Counted from the first letter of the stretch, positions 25,488 to 33,816 are shown. The stretch: DNA of 64,000 bases from Mycolicibacterium phocaicum (GCF_010731115.1 NZ_AP022616.1:496001-560000); one strand, 5' to 3'. The notes: generated by a model not told the origin, from the sequence alone. Translations and numbers: made by a program.

Positions 25488-25813
25488 TACGGCGCGCTGA
25501 GCTGGTCGCGCCGGGCCTGCGCGCGTCTTGGCAGGGGCGGGCGGTCCCGTCGCGTGAGCCGCGGGACTGCGGCAACACGCTGCGCGGCGCCACCGACTAC
25601 CAGCGGATGACGACAACCACGAGAGGCGAAAATGTTGCGTTGCAGCCGAATTGGCTACGCATTACTGCCAGAGGTAGGAAGCCGACGCACGTCACCAGCG
25701 CTGAGTGTGCGGTGTGGTGATCAGGCCGGGTGGCGTGGTCAGGTGCCGCTCCGGTCGGGCGGTGGTCAGGCGCCGAACCGGTCAGGCCCGGAGGTGGTCA
25801 GGCCCGGAGGCGG
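25488..25813. other. 326-nt intergenic region with short direct repeats
   Basis: No supported gene. A small plus-strand frame at 25484-25720 has neither a plausible start signal nor recognisable sequence. The right part is dominated by GGTCAGG-containing repeats, the last two being 16-nt copies at 25781-25812. Confidence 0.4.
25781..25812 (+). repeat. Tandem 16-nt direct repeat
   Basis: Two copies of GTCAGGCCCGGAGGTG (second copy with one base changed) abut each other and are followed by a partial third. Further degenerate GGTCAGG units lie upstream from about 25735. They fall just past the stop of the secreted-protein gene. Confidence 0.55.
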
Positions 25814-26236
25814 TCAGCTCGGGAAGAAGCCGTCACCGGTCTTGAAACCGGGCTGCCAGCCCTGCGGGCCGAGGCACAGCAGTGGGCGACCGTCAGGAGC
25901 CTGGGCTGCGGTCTGCGGGCCGGGGCACGGAGACCCGATGTCCTTCACGCCCTGGATTGCATAGGAGTAGCCCCAGAATCCGGTGTCGACCGGCGGCCAC
26001 TGGTTGGGAATCCAGTGGCAGGCCATCGATGCGCCGCCGGGACCGCGGCCGAAGATGAAGATGTCGTGGTTGTCGCACGGCGCGCCGTTGACCGCCTGGT
26101 AGTTCATGCCGGGGACGTCGGTGGGGTAGCGGCCGGGATCGTCACTGCCGCCCAGTGCCGGATCGGCGCTCGCGAACGGAGCCAGCCCGATGGCGGTTCC
26201 GGCGATCGCTGCGGCCACCGTCAGTACCCGAAACAT
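25814..26236 (-). CDS. Secreted protein of unknown function
   Basis: A 140-residue exported protein. Residues 1-23 are a signal peptide (FRVLTVAAAIAGTAIGLAP, cleavage after ASA). The mature part has four Cys (APCDNHD, SMACHW, SPCPGP, LLCLGP), many Gly, Pro and Trp residues, and no recognised domain. ATG 26236 is chosen because GAGGGGAG ends 9 nt before it; the ATG at 26245 directly abuts that element. A perfect 20-bp dyad 25 nt upstream suggests control by a dedicated repressor. Confidence 0.7.
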   Translation of the reverse strand: MFRVLTVAAAIAGTAIGLAPFASADPALGGSDDPGRYPTDVPGMNYQAVNGAPCDNHDIFIFGRGPGGASMACHWIPNQWPPVDTGFWGYSYAIQGVKDIGSPCPGPQTAAQAPDGRPLLCLGPQGWQPGFKTGDGFFPS

Positions 26237-26260
26237 CCTGGTCATCTCCCCTCGCACTAC

Positions 26261-26280
26261 TGCCACACGACAATGTGGCA
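26261..26280. promoter_or_regulatory. 20-bp dyad upstream of the secreted-protein gene
   Basis: TGCCACA, CGACAA, TGTGGCA is a perfect 7-6-7 inverted repeat ending 25 nt before the start at 26236. It has the form of an operator for a dimeric regulator; none is recognised. Confidence 0.4.
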
Positions 26281-26330
26281 AAGCGTAGCGTGTCAGCCGC
26301 GTCGCCGGGGATATTGTCGGCAGGTCAATA

Positions 26331-26738
26331 TCAGTAGGGTTCGTGCCGCGCCGTCTGATCGTCCTGGGGCGGTCCGCTCTGTTCGGGCGCATCCAAGACG
26401 CTCACCCCGATGCCGTACGGCAGGAACCGGACCTTGCGGCTGGGGTCGGTGTTGTTCTTGTTGGCGCGCAAGGCCTCCAGCTCCGAGGGGTAGACCTCCT
26501 CGACGTGCGCACCGCCGTCCGCGGCCACGGTGTACACCACCCAGACGCCGTCGCCCGTTTCGCCGGTGGTCTCCGGCTGCGTGGCGTGCCGCGGTGTCCG
26601 GGTCAGGTCGTTCACCACGTTGGCCCACGCGGCGCCGCGGCCCAGGCGGTCGAACACGCCGCGGATGCCCTCGCCCGTCTCGCGAAGGACGCGATCGAAC
26701 TCTTCGGGATCGATGCCGAACGGGCCGTTGTTGCTCAT
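26331..26738 (-). CDS. Conserved hypothetical protein
   Basis: A 135-residue soluble protein starting MSNNGPFGIDPEEFDRV. It has no signal peptide or membrane helix. It contains a helical N-terminal part (RETGEGIRGVFDRLG) and a central region WVVYTVAADGGAHVEEVYPSE followed by LRANKNNTDPSRKVRFLPYG. This resembles small conserved actinobacterial proteins of unknown function. No Shine-Dalgarno is clear; an ATG seven codons upstream is the alternative start. It is divergent from the NTF2-like gene at 26823. Confidence 0.65.
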   Translation of the reverse strand: MSNNGPFGIDPEEFDRVLRETGEGIRGVFDRLGRGAAWANVVNDLTRTPRHATQPETTGETGDGVWVVYTVAADGGAHVEEVYPSELEALRANKNNTDPSRKVRFLPYGIGVSVLDAPEQSGPPQDDQTARHEPY

Positions 26739-26822
26739 ACCGACCAGTGTGCGCGACATCGGCGACATCTGCCACGGCCCATCCCCTCGCAGCGGCCGTC
26801 GGTGGTGGTGGACGATGGACCC

Positions 26823-27635
26823 ATGTCCGTACCGCAATCGCCGACCCGCGACGACCTCCTGGCCACCGTCGAGCGGTCGCCCGCAGCCACCGCCGCACAC
26901 GACAAGGCCGCCTGGGTGGGCCTGTTCAGCGCCGACGGACGTGTCGAAGACCCCGTCGGCTCCCGGCCGCACATCGGGCACCGCGCCATCGGGCAGTTCT
27001 ACGACACCTTCATCGGCCCGCGCACCATCGTGTTCCACCGCGACGTCGACATCGTCATCGGTAACACCGTCGTACGTGACCTGGAGCTGGAAGTGCACAT
27101 GGGCACCAAGGTGCAGCTGCGCATTCCGGTCTATCTGCAGTACGACGTGGTGGCAGAAGGCGCTGATCCGGCGCTGAAAATATCTCGGCTGCAAGCGTTT
27201 TGGGAGCTGCCCGGGATGGTGGCCCAGTTCATGCGCTGCGGCGCGGCGGCACTGCCGGCCGGACTGGGGCTCTCCGGGGCGCTGCTGCGCAACCAGGGGC
27301 CCGGCGGCGCGGTGGGTTTTCTCGGCGGTCTGCGCACCGGAGGGACGCGGGCCAAACGCGCGCTCAGCACGCTGCTGGCCGATGCCGCCAACGGCGATGC
27401 GCTGGCGGTCAAGCGGCGGCTCAGTGAGCCCGTGCAGATCACCCGCGGCCTCGAAGACCGGTTAAGTGTTTCCGAACTGGTCGAGGAGCTGGCCGGCGCC
27501 CGCGTCGAGAAGGTGATTGCCGCCGGCCGGTACGTCCTGGCCGGTGTTCGGCGGGACGGCTACCGCGGGGTGGTCATCGCGGAGCTGGCCCCCGGTACCC
27601 GGCGTATCAGCGGCCTGCGACTCTTCGCCGAATGA
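26823..27635 (+). CDS. SnoaL/ketosteroid isomerase-like (NTF2 fold) protein with extended C-terminus
   Basis: A 270-residue protein. Residues 1-130 have the NTF2-like pattern (KAAWVGLFSADGRVEDPVGS, then HRAIGQFYDTFIGP, then FHRDVDIVIG). Residues ~130-190 are hydrophobic and Gly-rich, and the last ~85 form another small domain ending GVVIAELAPGTRRISGLRLF that also looks NTF2-like. Such folds act as isomerases, cyclases or hydratases on cyclic substrates, but no catalytic pair can be assigned. The next gene follows 51 nt downstream. Confidence 0.65.
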   Translation: MSVPQSPTRDDLLATVERSPAATAAHDKAAWVGLFSADGRVEDPVGSRPHIGHRAIGQFYDTFIGPRTIVFHRDVDIVIGNTVVRDLELEVHMGTKVQLRIPVYLQYDVVAEGADPALKISRLQAFWELPGMVAQFMRCGAAALPAGLGLSGALLRNQGPGGAVGFLGGLRTGGTRAKRALSTLLADAANGDALAVKRRLSEPVQITRGLEDRLSVSELVEELAGARVEKVIAAGRYVLAGVRRDGYRGVVIAELAPGTRRISGLRLFAE

Positions 27636-27686
27636 AGCTGCCAGTTGCCGCGGCTTCGGCCCCCGACATGAGAACGTAGTCACACC

Positions 27687-28250
27687 ATGCCAGTTCAACC
27701 CCAACACGAATACATGTCCTACGAGGAATTCGGCCGACGATTCTTCGAGGTCGCTGTCAGCGAGGAACGCGTCGCGGATGCGATCGGCGGCATCGCCGGC
27801 GAAGCCTTCGACATGGGCCCCATCGCCCAGGGCCCCGGCGGGCTCGCGAAGGTTACCGCGCGCGTGCAGATCAAGCACCCCGTGGTGGCCCGCACGCTCG
27901 GCGAAGAGATCACCTTCGCCATCCGCATCCCGCTGGAAATCGACATGACGCTCGACCTGCGCATTGACCGGCCCCGGTTCATGGTGTTCGGCGAGATCAA
28001 CCTGACGGCCACCGCCCGCGCGGCGCATCCGCTGCTGCTCGTCATCGACGTCAAGACGCCGCGGTCGTCGGACATCGCCATTCACGTCACGTCGTCGTCG
28101 ATCCGGGCCGAGTTGCTGCGTATCGTCGCCAACGTCGACGGCGAGATTCGGCGATTCATCGCCCACCACGTGGCAGGCGAGATCAACGGCGCAGATGCCA
28201 AGGTCATCGACATCGGAACCCGGATCGCGAGCGCCTGGACCGGGGTCTGA
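27687..28250 (+). CDS. Conserved hypothetical protein
   Basis: A 187-residue soluble protein beginning MPVQPQHEYMSYEEFGRRF. It is predicted to be mainly beta strands in residues 45-150 (AKVTARVQIKHPVVARTLG, FAIRIPLEIDMTLDLRID) with flanking helices and no signal or membrane helix. The length and regular strands suggest a small lipid- or ligand-binding fold. Function unknown. It follows the NTF2-like gene on the same strand and may share its transcript. Confidence 0.65.
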   Translation: MPVQPQHEYMSYEEFGRRFFEVAVSEERVADAIGGIAGEAFDMGPIAQGPGGLAKVTARVQIKHPVVARTLGEEITFAIRIPLEIDMTLDLRIDRPRFMVFGEINLTATARAAHPLLLVIDVKTPRSSDIAIHVTSSSIRAELLRIVANVDGEIRRFIAHHVAGEINGADAKVIDIGTRIASAWTGV

Positions 28251-28301
28251 GACGGCCGCGAGGCGGTATCGGCAACCTGCTTCCCTTATGATGCAGGGAT
28301 C

Positions 28302-28676
28302 ATGAAGAGCACAATCGGTACCGCCATCGTCATCGCAGCTACCACCGTCGGAATCGTGGGCAGCCTGGTCACGGCCGGTTCGGCAAGCGCCGATGCGGGT
28401 GTCGACGCCTTCAACAACGCGCTCAGCAACGCCGACATGATGCTGCCGAGCGGCTCTGATCCGGTCGCCCTGGGCCAGTCGGTGTGCCCGATGCTCGCTC
28501 AGCCCGGCCAGACCCTGGCCGACGCCGCGGCCAAGGTCGCCGACACGTCCGGCATGTCGCTGGGCCCGGCCACGATGTTCACCGGCTTCGCGATCTCGTC
28601 GTTCTGCCCTGGGGTCGTCGGTGCGCTCGGACGCGGCGAATCGCCGCTGCCGCTCGGGCTACTCGGCCTCGGATAA
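28302..28676 (+). CDS. Secreted DUF732 protein
   Basis: A 124-residue exported protein with a signal peptide (residues 1-30, ending SASA). The mature part carries the DUF732 features: two Cys (QSVCPML and SSFCPGV) around a helical pair with VDAFNNALSNAD and LADAAAKVADTSGM. DUF732 proteins are abundant in mycobacteria and have no assigned function. TATGAT at 28287-28292 is a likely -10, and CAGGGA stands close to the ATG. The last 18 nt overlap the end of the opposite-strand SGNH hydrolase gene. Confidence 0.8.
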   Translation: MKSTIGTAIVIAATTVGIVGSLVTAGSASADAGVDAFNNALSNADMMLPSGSDPVALGQSVCPMLAQPGQTLADAAAKVADTSGMSLGPATMFTGFAISSFCPGVVGALGRGESPLPLGLLGLG

Positions 28677-29456
28677 CGCGGGGCTGGCGTCGAGCGGCGC
28701 CATGACCGGGCGCTTCGGCTCGAGCCCCTTGCCCCGGGAACTGCCCAACGTATGCCGCCACACCCAGGGCATCAGCATGTTCTGAGCCCACATCAGCTGC
28801 GAGTACATCCGCTCGCGTAACCGCGGCAGCACGAGTTCACCCTCGACCTCTGCCCAGCGGTGATCGCTGCCCGGCAGACCCAGCGCCTCGGCGGCGGCGT
28901 CGGCGAACAGCTGATGACCGTGCGGGGAGCCGTGCACCCGGTCGACGGCCCAGGTCGCGGGGTCCAGCATCGAAGTGGCCGCAGACAGGTCGACCAGCCG
29001 AAAGCCGAAGTGGGCCGAGTCGGTCCGGATCACCTCGTTGATCCGGCGCAACCGGCCGCTCAGCACCCGACCGACCGGCAGGATGCGGGCGATATCAGGG
29101 AATGTCGTCGTGACGACGGTCGCGCCGGTGGCGGCGAGCTCGGTGTGCACGCGCCGCATGTCCTCCAGCGCCTTGTCGAAGCTGCGTACCGGCCGCGTGA
29201 CGTCGTTCATCCCGATGCAGCTGGTGATCAGGTCGGGATTCATGTTCCGGGCCAGCGGCAGCTGCCGGTCCAGCACGTCACTGATGCGGCGGCCCCGCAC
29301 CGCGAGGTTCGCGTAGTGGAGTCCGGGTTGTAATGCGTTGAGTCGCCACGCCAGGCGGTCGGCGAAACCGTGAATCCCGGTGTTGTCATCGCCGTCCAAC
29401 AGGCCCTCGGTCTGGCTGTCGCCGAGCGCGACGTATCGGGAGTAGCCGATGGTCAC
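28659..29456 (-). CDS. SGNH/GDSL-type esterase
   Basis: A 265-residue hydrolase of the SGNH fold. Block I is ALGDSQTEG with the nucleophilic Ser; block III has GMND; block V has DRVHGSPHGH with Asp and His. A Gly in NLAVRGRRI belongs to block II. No signal peptide is present, so it is probably cytosolic or peripheral. Substrates of this family are acyl or acetyl esters. GTG 29456 is preceded at 7 nt by TACAGT, which suggests a leaderless mRNA. Its 3' end overlaps the DUF732 gene by 18 nt. Confidence 0.85.
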   Translation of the reverse strand: MTIGYSRYVALGDSQTEGLLDGDDNTGIHGFADRLAWRLNALQPGLHYANLAVRGRRISDVLDRQLPLARNMNPDLITSCIGMNDVTRPVRSFDKALEDMRRVHTELAATGATVVTTTFPDIARILPVGRVLSGRLRRINEVIRTDSAHFGFRLVDLSAATSMLDPATWAVDRVHGSPHGHQLFADAAAEALGLPGSDHRWAEVEGELVLPRLRERMYSQLMWAQNMLMPWVWRHTLGSSRGKGLEPKRPVMAPLDASPALSEAE

Positions 29457-29463
29457 GACCGTG

Positions 29464-29469
29464 ACTGTA
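29464..29469 (-). promoter_or_regulatory. -10 hexamer TACAGT for a leaderless SGNH hydrolase mRNA
   Basis: On the minus strand TACAGT is followed by 7 nt and then GTG 29456; no Shine-Dalgarno is seen. Confidence 0.4.
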
Positions 29470-29501
29470 ATGAAGGATCGGCAGAACTTCAGCGCAGCGG
29501 A

Positions 29502-30296
29502 TCAGCCCGGCCAGATCACGTCGAGCGGACGGCCCACCACGCTGAGTTGGTTGATCACCTCGTCCAGGACAGCTCGTGGCAGGTCGAGCCGCCACTCCGG
29601 CAGCGTCGCCCCGACCCGCACCACACCCGGACCGACCTCCACCGAGGTCAGGGTCATGCCGTACGGCAGCTCGGGCAGCCGCACCGGGTACGCCGGGGCG
29701 AGCCCCGGCACGGGCACCCGGGCGGAGCCCAGCGTCAGGCCGCGGGGCTTGAGCCACAGCGTGTTGCCGTGGAGTTGGGGATCGACCTCGACGACCCCGG
29801 AGCGGAAGCGTGACAACCGGATTCGGGCGATGCCGTCCTCGCCGATTTCGGTGCTGATGCGCGGTTCGGCGGCCTGGATCAGCTCGTCGAGCGAGTCGGA
29901 CGGGACTTCCACCGTCAGCTCGACGGGTGCGGCGGCCAGCATCGGTGGCACCGAGGGCCGGATGTGCAGGTTGTTCAGCTTCGCCGAGATCGAATTGAGC
30001 ACGGTGCCAGCCCATTTCACCTTGTGTGCGGTGATGTTGACGGTGCCGATGTGGCCGACGGCGAAGATGCCGGCATCCCACCGGGAATCGAACTCGGCCA
30101 CGGTGAGGGCCAGGTCGCTGGTGGCCAGGCGGACGGTGATCCGGCGCCCGATCACGAGCGGCCGCACCGTCAGCAACGCCGTCCGGTAGGCGGCGGCCGC
30201 CCCGGTGCTCACCGGCAGCACCGCGGCGGTCGACACCACCGAGGTGAACAGATCGAGCGGTCGGAGCGGGTCCCACCGGCGCGGCGGACGCGTCAT
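29502..30296 (-). CDS. LmeA-like DUF2993 phospholipid-binding protein
   Basis: A 264-residue protein of the DUF2993 type: alternating strands with many Val, Leu and Arg residues, e.g. ITVRLATSDLALTVAEFDSRWD and LTLGSARVPVPGLAP, typical of the phosphatidylinositide-binding fold of LmeA, which helps lipomannan elongation in the mycobacterial periplasm. An N-terminal helix (residues ~10-35) may anchor it, but a clean signal peptide is not evident. ATG 30296 is used; ATG 30308 adds four residues. It is divergent from the methyltransferase gene. Confidence 0.65.
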   Translation of the reverse strand: MTRPPRRWDPLRPLDLFTSVVSTAAVLPVSTGAAAAYRTALLTVRPLVIGRRITVRLATSDLALTVAEFDSRWDAGIFAVGHIGTVNITAHKVKWAGTVLNSISAKLNNLHIRPSVPPMLAAAPVELTVEVPSDSLDELIQAAEPRISTEIGEDGIARIRLSRFRSGVVEVDPQLHGNTLWLKPRGLTLGSARVPVPGLAPAYPVRLPELPYGMTLTSVEVGPGVVRVGATLPEWRLDLPRAVLDEVINQLSVVGRPLDVIWPG

Positions 30297-30360
30297 GGGC
30301 TCCAGCATGCCTGGATCTGCCGCCCGGGCACCACTCGGCGCCCGGGGAACGGGCTCCCGG

Positions 30361-30366
30361 TAGCGT
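30361..30366 (+). promoter_or_regulatory. -10 hexamer TAGCGT for a leaderless methyltransferase mRNA
   Basis: TAGCGT is followed by 6 nt and then GTG 30373, with no Shine-Dalgarno. Confidence 0.45.
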
Positions 30367-30372
30367 CGAGTC

Positions 30373-31149
30373 GTGGCTGAGTCTGATGAGCTGTACCGGC
30401 AGCGCGACCGAGCTGATTCCTTCGGTGGGGCCGCCCGGTCCTATGACCGACACCGGCCCCGCTACCCGGAGGCCATGCTCGACGAGCTGGTCGGGACGGG
30501 TTCGGTCCGGGTGCTCGACGTCGGCGCCGGGACCGGGATCGCGTCGCGCCAACTGATCGCCCATGGGGCGGAACTGGTTGCGCTGGAACCGGATCCGAGG
30601 ATGGCCGAGATCGCCGCCGAGCACGGCGTGACGGTCGAGGTGGCCACCTTCGAGGACTGGGACGACGCGGGCCGGACCTTCGACGTGGTCCTGTTCGCCC
30701 AGTCGTTCCACTGGGTCGACCCGGCCGCGGCACTGCCGAAGATCCGCCGGTTGCTCGCCGCGGGCGGGCGGCTGGCGCTGGCGTGGAACCGGCTGTTCCC
30801 GGTCGAGCCGTCCCGTGCCGACTTCGCCGAGGTGTATCGCGACTTCCTCGATGCCACTTCGCCTTTGGTAACCGCGACGCCCACCGGCGGGACCGGCTCG
30901 GGCATGGACAGCGACGACGTGGTGGCCGACCTGGCGGCCGCCGGATTCACGGTACGGCAGCTGACCTACGCCCGCGGTGAGCAGTACAGCCGCGAGCAGT
31001 GGCTGGACCTGGTGTTCACCTACTCCAACCACCTGGTGCTGCCCGCCGACCGGGCTACCGAGCTGCGGGCCGGGCTGGCCGCCGTGATCGGCGACGGCGG
31101 GGTTCAGGTTGGCGGCGACACACTGCTGATCCTGGCGCAGCCGACGTAG
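30373..31149 (+). CDS. SAM-dependent class I methyltransferase
   Basis: A 258-residue cytosolic enzyme. Motif I is VRVLDVGAGTGIAS (residues ~48-61), the acidic end of strand 2 is ALEPDPRM, and motif III/IV is FDVVLFAQSFHWVDP. The N-terminus (FGGAARSYDRHRPRYPEAM) is that of the methyltransferase 11/UbiE-like group. Substrate unknown; the gene stands alone. It is convergent with the NTF2-like gene at 31158. Confidence 0.88.
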   Translation: MAESDELYRQRDRADSFGGAARSYDRHRPRYPEAMLDELVGTGSVRVLDVGAGTGIASRQLIAHGAELVALEPDPRMAEIAAEHGVTVEVATFEDWDDAGRTFDVVLFAQSFHWVDPAAALPKIRRLLAAGGRLALAWNRLFPVEPSRADFAEVYRDFLDATSPLVTATPTGGTGSGMDSDDVVADLAAAGFTVRQLTYARGEQYSREQWLDLVFTYSNHLVLPADRATELRAGLAAVIGDGGVQVGGDTLLILAQPT

Positions 31150-31157
31150 CCCGCCGG

Positions 31158-31613
31158 CTAGTCCCGGATCCGGCGGATGGGCCGCGTCTCGATGGCGTTG
31201 ATGGTCAGGGCGCGGCGACGGATGCGCCAGCCGTCGCCGCTGGGCGCGTACTCGTCGTCGTACCGCAGGTGCCACACCAGATCGGTACCGCCGGAGTCGG
31301 CGTCCCGGGTCCAGTGGTGGGCGACGCACGTGATGCGGCCCCGCGCGTGGTCCGCGGCGTCGGTGTATACCTCGCCGACGATCTCGTGCTGGGTGCGGGC
31401 GACGCCGGACAGGGCGGCCATCGCGGTGCGCACCCCGTCGTGCCCCTGCTCGTACCGAACCGGGTCCAGCGATCGGGGCGGGTCCGGGAGGACCAATTCC
31501 GCTGTGCTGGTGAAGAGTTCGACGACGTCGTCGAACCGGCGGTCGTCGACGGCCGCGGCGTAGCGGTGCACCAGGTCCGTCAGTGCCAGCCGGTCGGCGA
31601 CCGTCAGTGGCAT
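31158..31613 (-). CDS. SnoaL-like (NTF2 fold) protein, last gene of the kinase operon
   Basis: A 151-residue protein with the SnoaL-like 4 pattern: LALTDLVHRYAAAVDDRRFDD, VELFTSTAELVLPD, then THE-like AAL...RTQHEIVGEVY, AHHWTRD and DGWRIRRRAL. Members are dehydratases, isomerases or hydroxylase-associated proteins acting on small ring compounds. Its ATG lies inside the end of the preceding F420-oxidoreductase gene (10-nt overlap), so translation is coupled. That pairing suggests the two act on one substrate. Confidence 0.8.
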   Translation of the reverse strand: MPLTVADRLALTDLVHRYAAAVDDRRFDDVVELFTSTAELVLPDPPRSLDPVRYEQGHDGVRTAMAALSGVARTQHEIVGEVYTDAADHARGRITCVAHHWTRDADSGGTDLVWHLRYDDEYAPSGDGWRIRRRALTINAIETRPIRRIRD

Positions 31614-32491
31614 GGTGTGAGTCCGAGGCGTTCGGCGCAGGCCGACAGCATGTCCTTGGCCTCGTCGATGTCGGTGACGGGGGGCATGGCCAGCACGATG
31701 CGGTCGGCGCCGAGCTCCGCGAGCCGGCCCGCCCGGTCGGCGTCGACCTTGGGCACCAGGTGTCCGAGGGAGAGTTCGAGGGCGTCGGGGTCGCGGCCGG
31801 CCCGCTCGGCCGATTCCCGCATCAGCGCGATCAGCCCCGACAGTTCCGCACCGGCGACGCCGAGGGGCTGCAAACCGTCGCCGCGCCGGCCGGCCCGGCG
31901 GGCCGCGGCCCGGCTGTGCCCGCCGATGTGGATCGGTATCGGGGAAACCGGCTTGGGATAGCAAGCGGCATGGGCGAATTGGAAGAACTCACCGGAGTGG
32001 GTGGCGCCGTCGGGCTGGTCCGACCACAGCAGCCGCAGCACGTCGATCTGCTCGTCGGACCGCCGGCCGCGGTCGTCGAACGGCGCCCCGCACGCCTCGA
32101 CCTCCTCGCGCAGCCAGCCCATGCCGACGGCCAGGCGAATCCGCCCGCCGGACAACGCATTCAGCGTGGCGACCCGCTTGGCCAGCACCACCGGGTGGTG
32201 GTTGGGCAGCACCAGCACGCCGGTCGCCAGACCCAGTGTGCTGGTCTGCCCGGCCAGGAACGTCAGCAGCTCCAGTGGATCCGGGACCGCGCAGTCGGCG
32301 GGAATGTCCACCCGCCCCGAGGCGTCGTACGGATACACACTCGAGTACTCGGTCAGCAGCACCGTATGTTCCACGGCCACAATGGATTCGAAGCCGCAGC
32401 TCTCCAGGTGGCGGGCGAACTGCGTCATCCAGACCGGATCGGCGGTGACGCCGGCCGCGACCGGTGCGACCACAGCGAACTTGGGTGACAT
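31604..32491 (-). CDS. LLM-class F420-dependent oxidoreductase
   Basis: A 295-residue TIM-barrel flavin/F420 enzyme of the luciferase-like family: WMTQFARHLESCGFESIVAVEH at the start, TGVLVLPNHHPVVLAK, GRIRLAVGMGWLREEVEACG and PIPIHIGGHSRAAARRAGRRGDG. These are the conserved F420-binding and barrel segments of the mycobacterial group. The start codon overlaps the kinase stop (ATGA) and its own end overlaps the next gene. The substrate is unknown; the co-transcribed SnoaL-like protein suggests a cyclic or polyketide-like compound. Confidence 0.88.
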   Translation of the reverse strand: MSPKFAVVAPVAAGVTADPVWMTQFARHLESCGFESIVAVEHTVLLTEYSSVYPYDASGRVDIPADCAVPDPLELLTFLAGQTSTLGLATGVLVLPNHHPVVLAKRVATLNALSGGRIRLAVGMGWLREEVEACGAPFDDRGRRSDEQIDVLRLLWSDQPDGATHSGEFFQFAHAACYPKPVSPIPIHIGGHSRAAARRAGRRGDGLQPLGVAGAELSGLIALMRESAERAGRDPDALELSLGHLVPKVDADRAGRLAELGADRIVLAMPPVTDIDEAKDMLSACAERLGLTPCH

Positions 32492-33804
32492 CAGCGTCTC
32501 CGCTCGCTGCGACGAATCTCTTCCCAGCACTGCAGTCGCGTCATGCCGGTCTGCTGCATGCACTCGCGGATCGGCGTTTCCTGTTCCGGCGCAGGCGCTT
32601 CCGTGGTGGTCGGGGCGGTCGGGGTCGCCGTCGACGGGGCGGTGGTGGTCTCGACCGTGACGGTGCTGGTGACCGTCTCCTCGGTGGGTGCGGCCGGAGA
32701 CTCGGTGGGCGCCTCGGTGGGCGACGGCACGGTCGCCGTGGTGGTCACCGGAGGAGCCGTGGTGGTCGTCGCCGCGGGACGGGGCGCTGCCGGCTGTTCG
32801 TCCTTGGCGCGGGTGAACTCGATGGCCGCGAAGACGAGTGCGGCGATCAACAGCACCGTCAGCACGACGGGCAGCACGAGCGAGCGGCGCGACCGGGTGG
32901 ACTTGTCGGCGTGCAGGACCTGCGTCTGGTCGGACGTTGCGGGCGCCAAGATGGTGGCATCCGCGCCCGCAGCGCCCAACCCGTGCTGAAGGGCGCGGGC
33001 GAAATCGGCGCATTTGTCGAACCGGTCCCTGGGATCCTTGGCGAGTGCCTTGGCCAGCACCGGGTCCAGGGCGGTGAGATCAGGCCGGCGCTGTGAGAGC
33101 GAAGGCGGGGGAGCGCTGAGGTGCTTGCCGATGATCACCGCGGCATTCGAGTTCTCGAACGGCGGCGCGCCGGTGAAGAGCTGAAATGCCGTGGCCGCCA
33201 GCGCATATTGGTCGGCGCGACCGTCGATGACGCTGCCCGTCAGTTGCTCGGGAGCGGCGTAGAAAACGGTGCCGACGGTCATGTTCGTCGCCGTCAGCCC
33301 CACGGAATCGTTGGCGCACCGCGCAATGCCGAAGTCCGCCAACTTGATTCGCCGGCTCGCCGGATCGGTGTCGCTGATCAGGATGTTGGCCGGCTTGACG
33401 TCGCGGTGCAGCAGGTCGTGCTGGTGCGCGTAGTCGAGCGCATCGGCGACGGCGCTGATGATCGCGACCGCCTGATCGTCGGATACGCCGCCGGCGCTCC
33501 GGAGCAGCCGGCTGACATCGGTGCCATCCACGTACTCCATCGAGATCCACAATTGGCCGTCGAACTCGCCGCGGTCATACACCCCGACGATGTTCGGATG
33601 CGACAACGCGGCGGTCAGATCCGCTTCGCGCAGGAACCTCTCGCGGAACTCCTGATTGGTCGACGTCTCGGGCCGCAGGACCTTGAGCGCGTCCTGCCGG
33701 GGAAGTCGCGGGTGCTGGGCGACGTAGACCTCGCCCATTCCGCCCGAACCCAGGCACCGGACGATGGTGTACCCGGCGAAATCGGTCCCCTCGGCCATTG
33801 GCAT
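32491..33804 (-). CDS. Transmembrane Ser/Thr protein kinase (Pkn family)
   Basis: A 437-residue kinase. The Gly loop is GSGGMGE (19-25), the VAIK-type Lys is in DALKVLRP, the catalytic loop is HRDVKPANIL (near 137) and DFG lies near 162, followed by GTVFYAAPEQL in the activation segment. A single membrane helix at about 309-330 separates the cytosolic kinase from an extracytoplasmic tail rich in Thr, Pro and Ala ending with two Cys (RECMQQTG and LQCWEE). The GSGGMGEVYVAQHPRLPRQ segment is close to mycobacterial PknF-type kinases. ATG 33804 is chosen because a TACGAT hexamer stands 6 nt upstream. It heads an operon with overlapping downstream genes. Confidence 0.93.
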   Translation of the reverse strand: MPMAEGTDFAGYTIVRCLGSGGMGEVYVAQHPRLPRQDALKVLRPETSTNQEFRERFLREADLTAALSHPNIVGVYDRGEFDGQLWISMEYVDGTDVSRLLRSAGGVSDDQAVAIISAVADALDYAHQHDLLHRDVKPANILISDTDPASRRIKLADFGIARCANDSVGLTATNMTVGTVFYAAPEQLTGSVIDGRADQYALAATAFQLFTGAPPFENSNAAVIIGKHLSAPPPSLSQRRPDLTALDPVLAKALAKDPRDRFDKCADFARALQHGLGAAGADATILAPATSDQTQVLHADKSTRSRRSLVLPVVLTVLLIAALVFAAIEFTRAKDEQPAAPRPAATTTTAPPVTTTATVPSPTEAPTESPAAPTEETVTSTVTVETTTAPSTATPTAPTTTEAPAPEQETPIRECMQQTGMTRLQCWEEIRRSERRR

Positions 33805-33810
33805 TGAGGC

Positions 33811-33816
33811 ATCGTA
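33811..33816 (-). promoter_or_regulatory. -10 hexamer TACGAT for a leaderless kinase mRNA
   Basis: On the minus strand TACGAT is followed by 6 nt and then ATG 33804. It heads the kinase/oxidoreductase/NTF2 operon. Confidence 0.45.

Noticed and set aside
25484..25720. 79-codon plus-strand frame after the 13E12 gene
   Set aside because: No Shine-Dalgarno or -10 at its start, no domain, and it overlaps the preceding stop region by chance.
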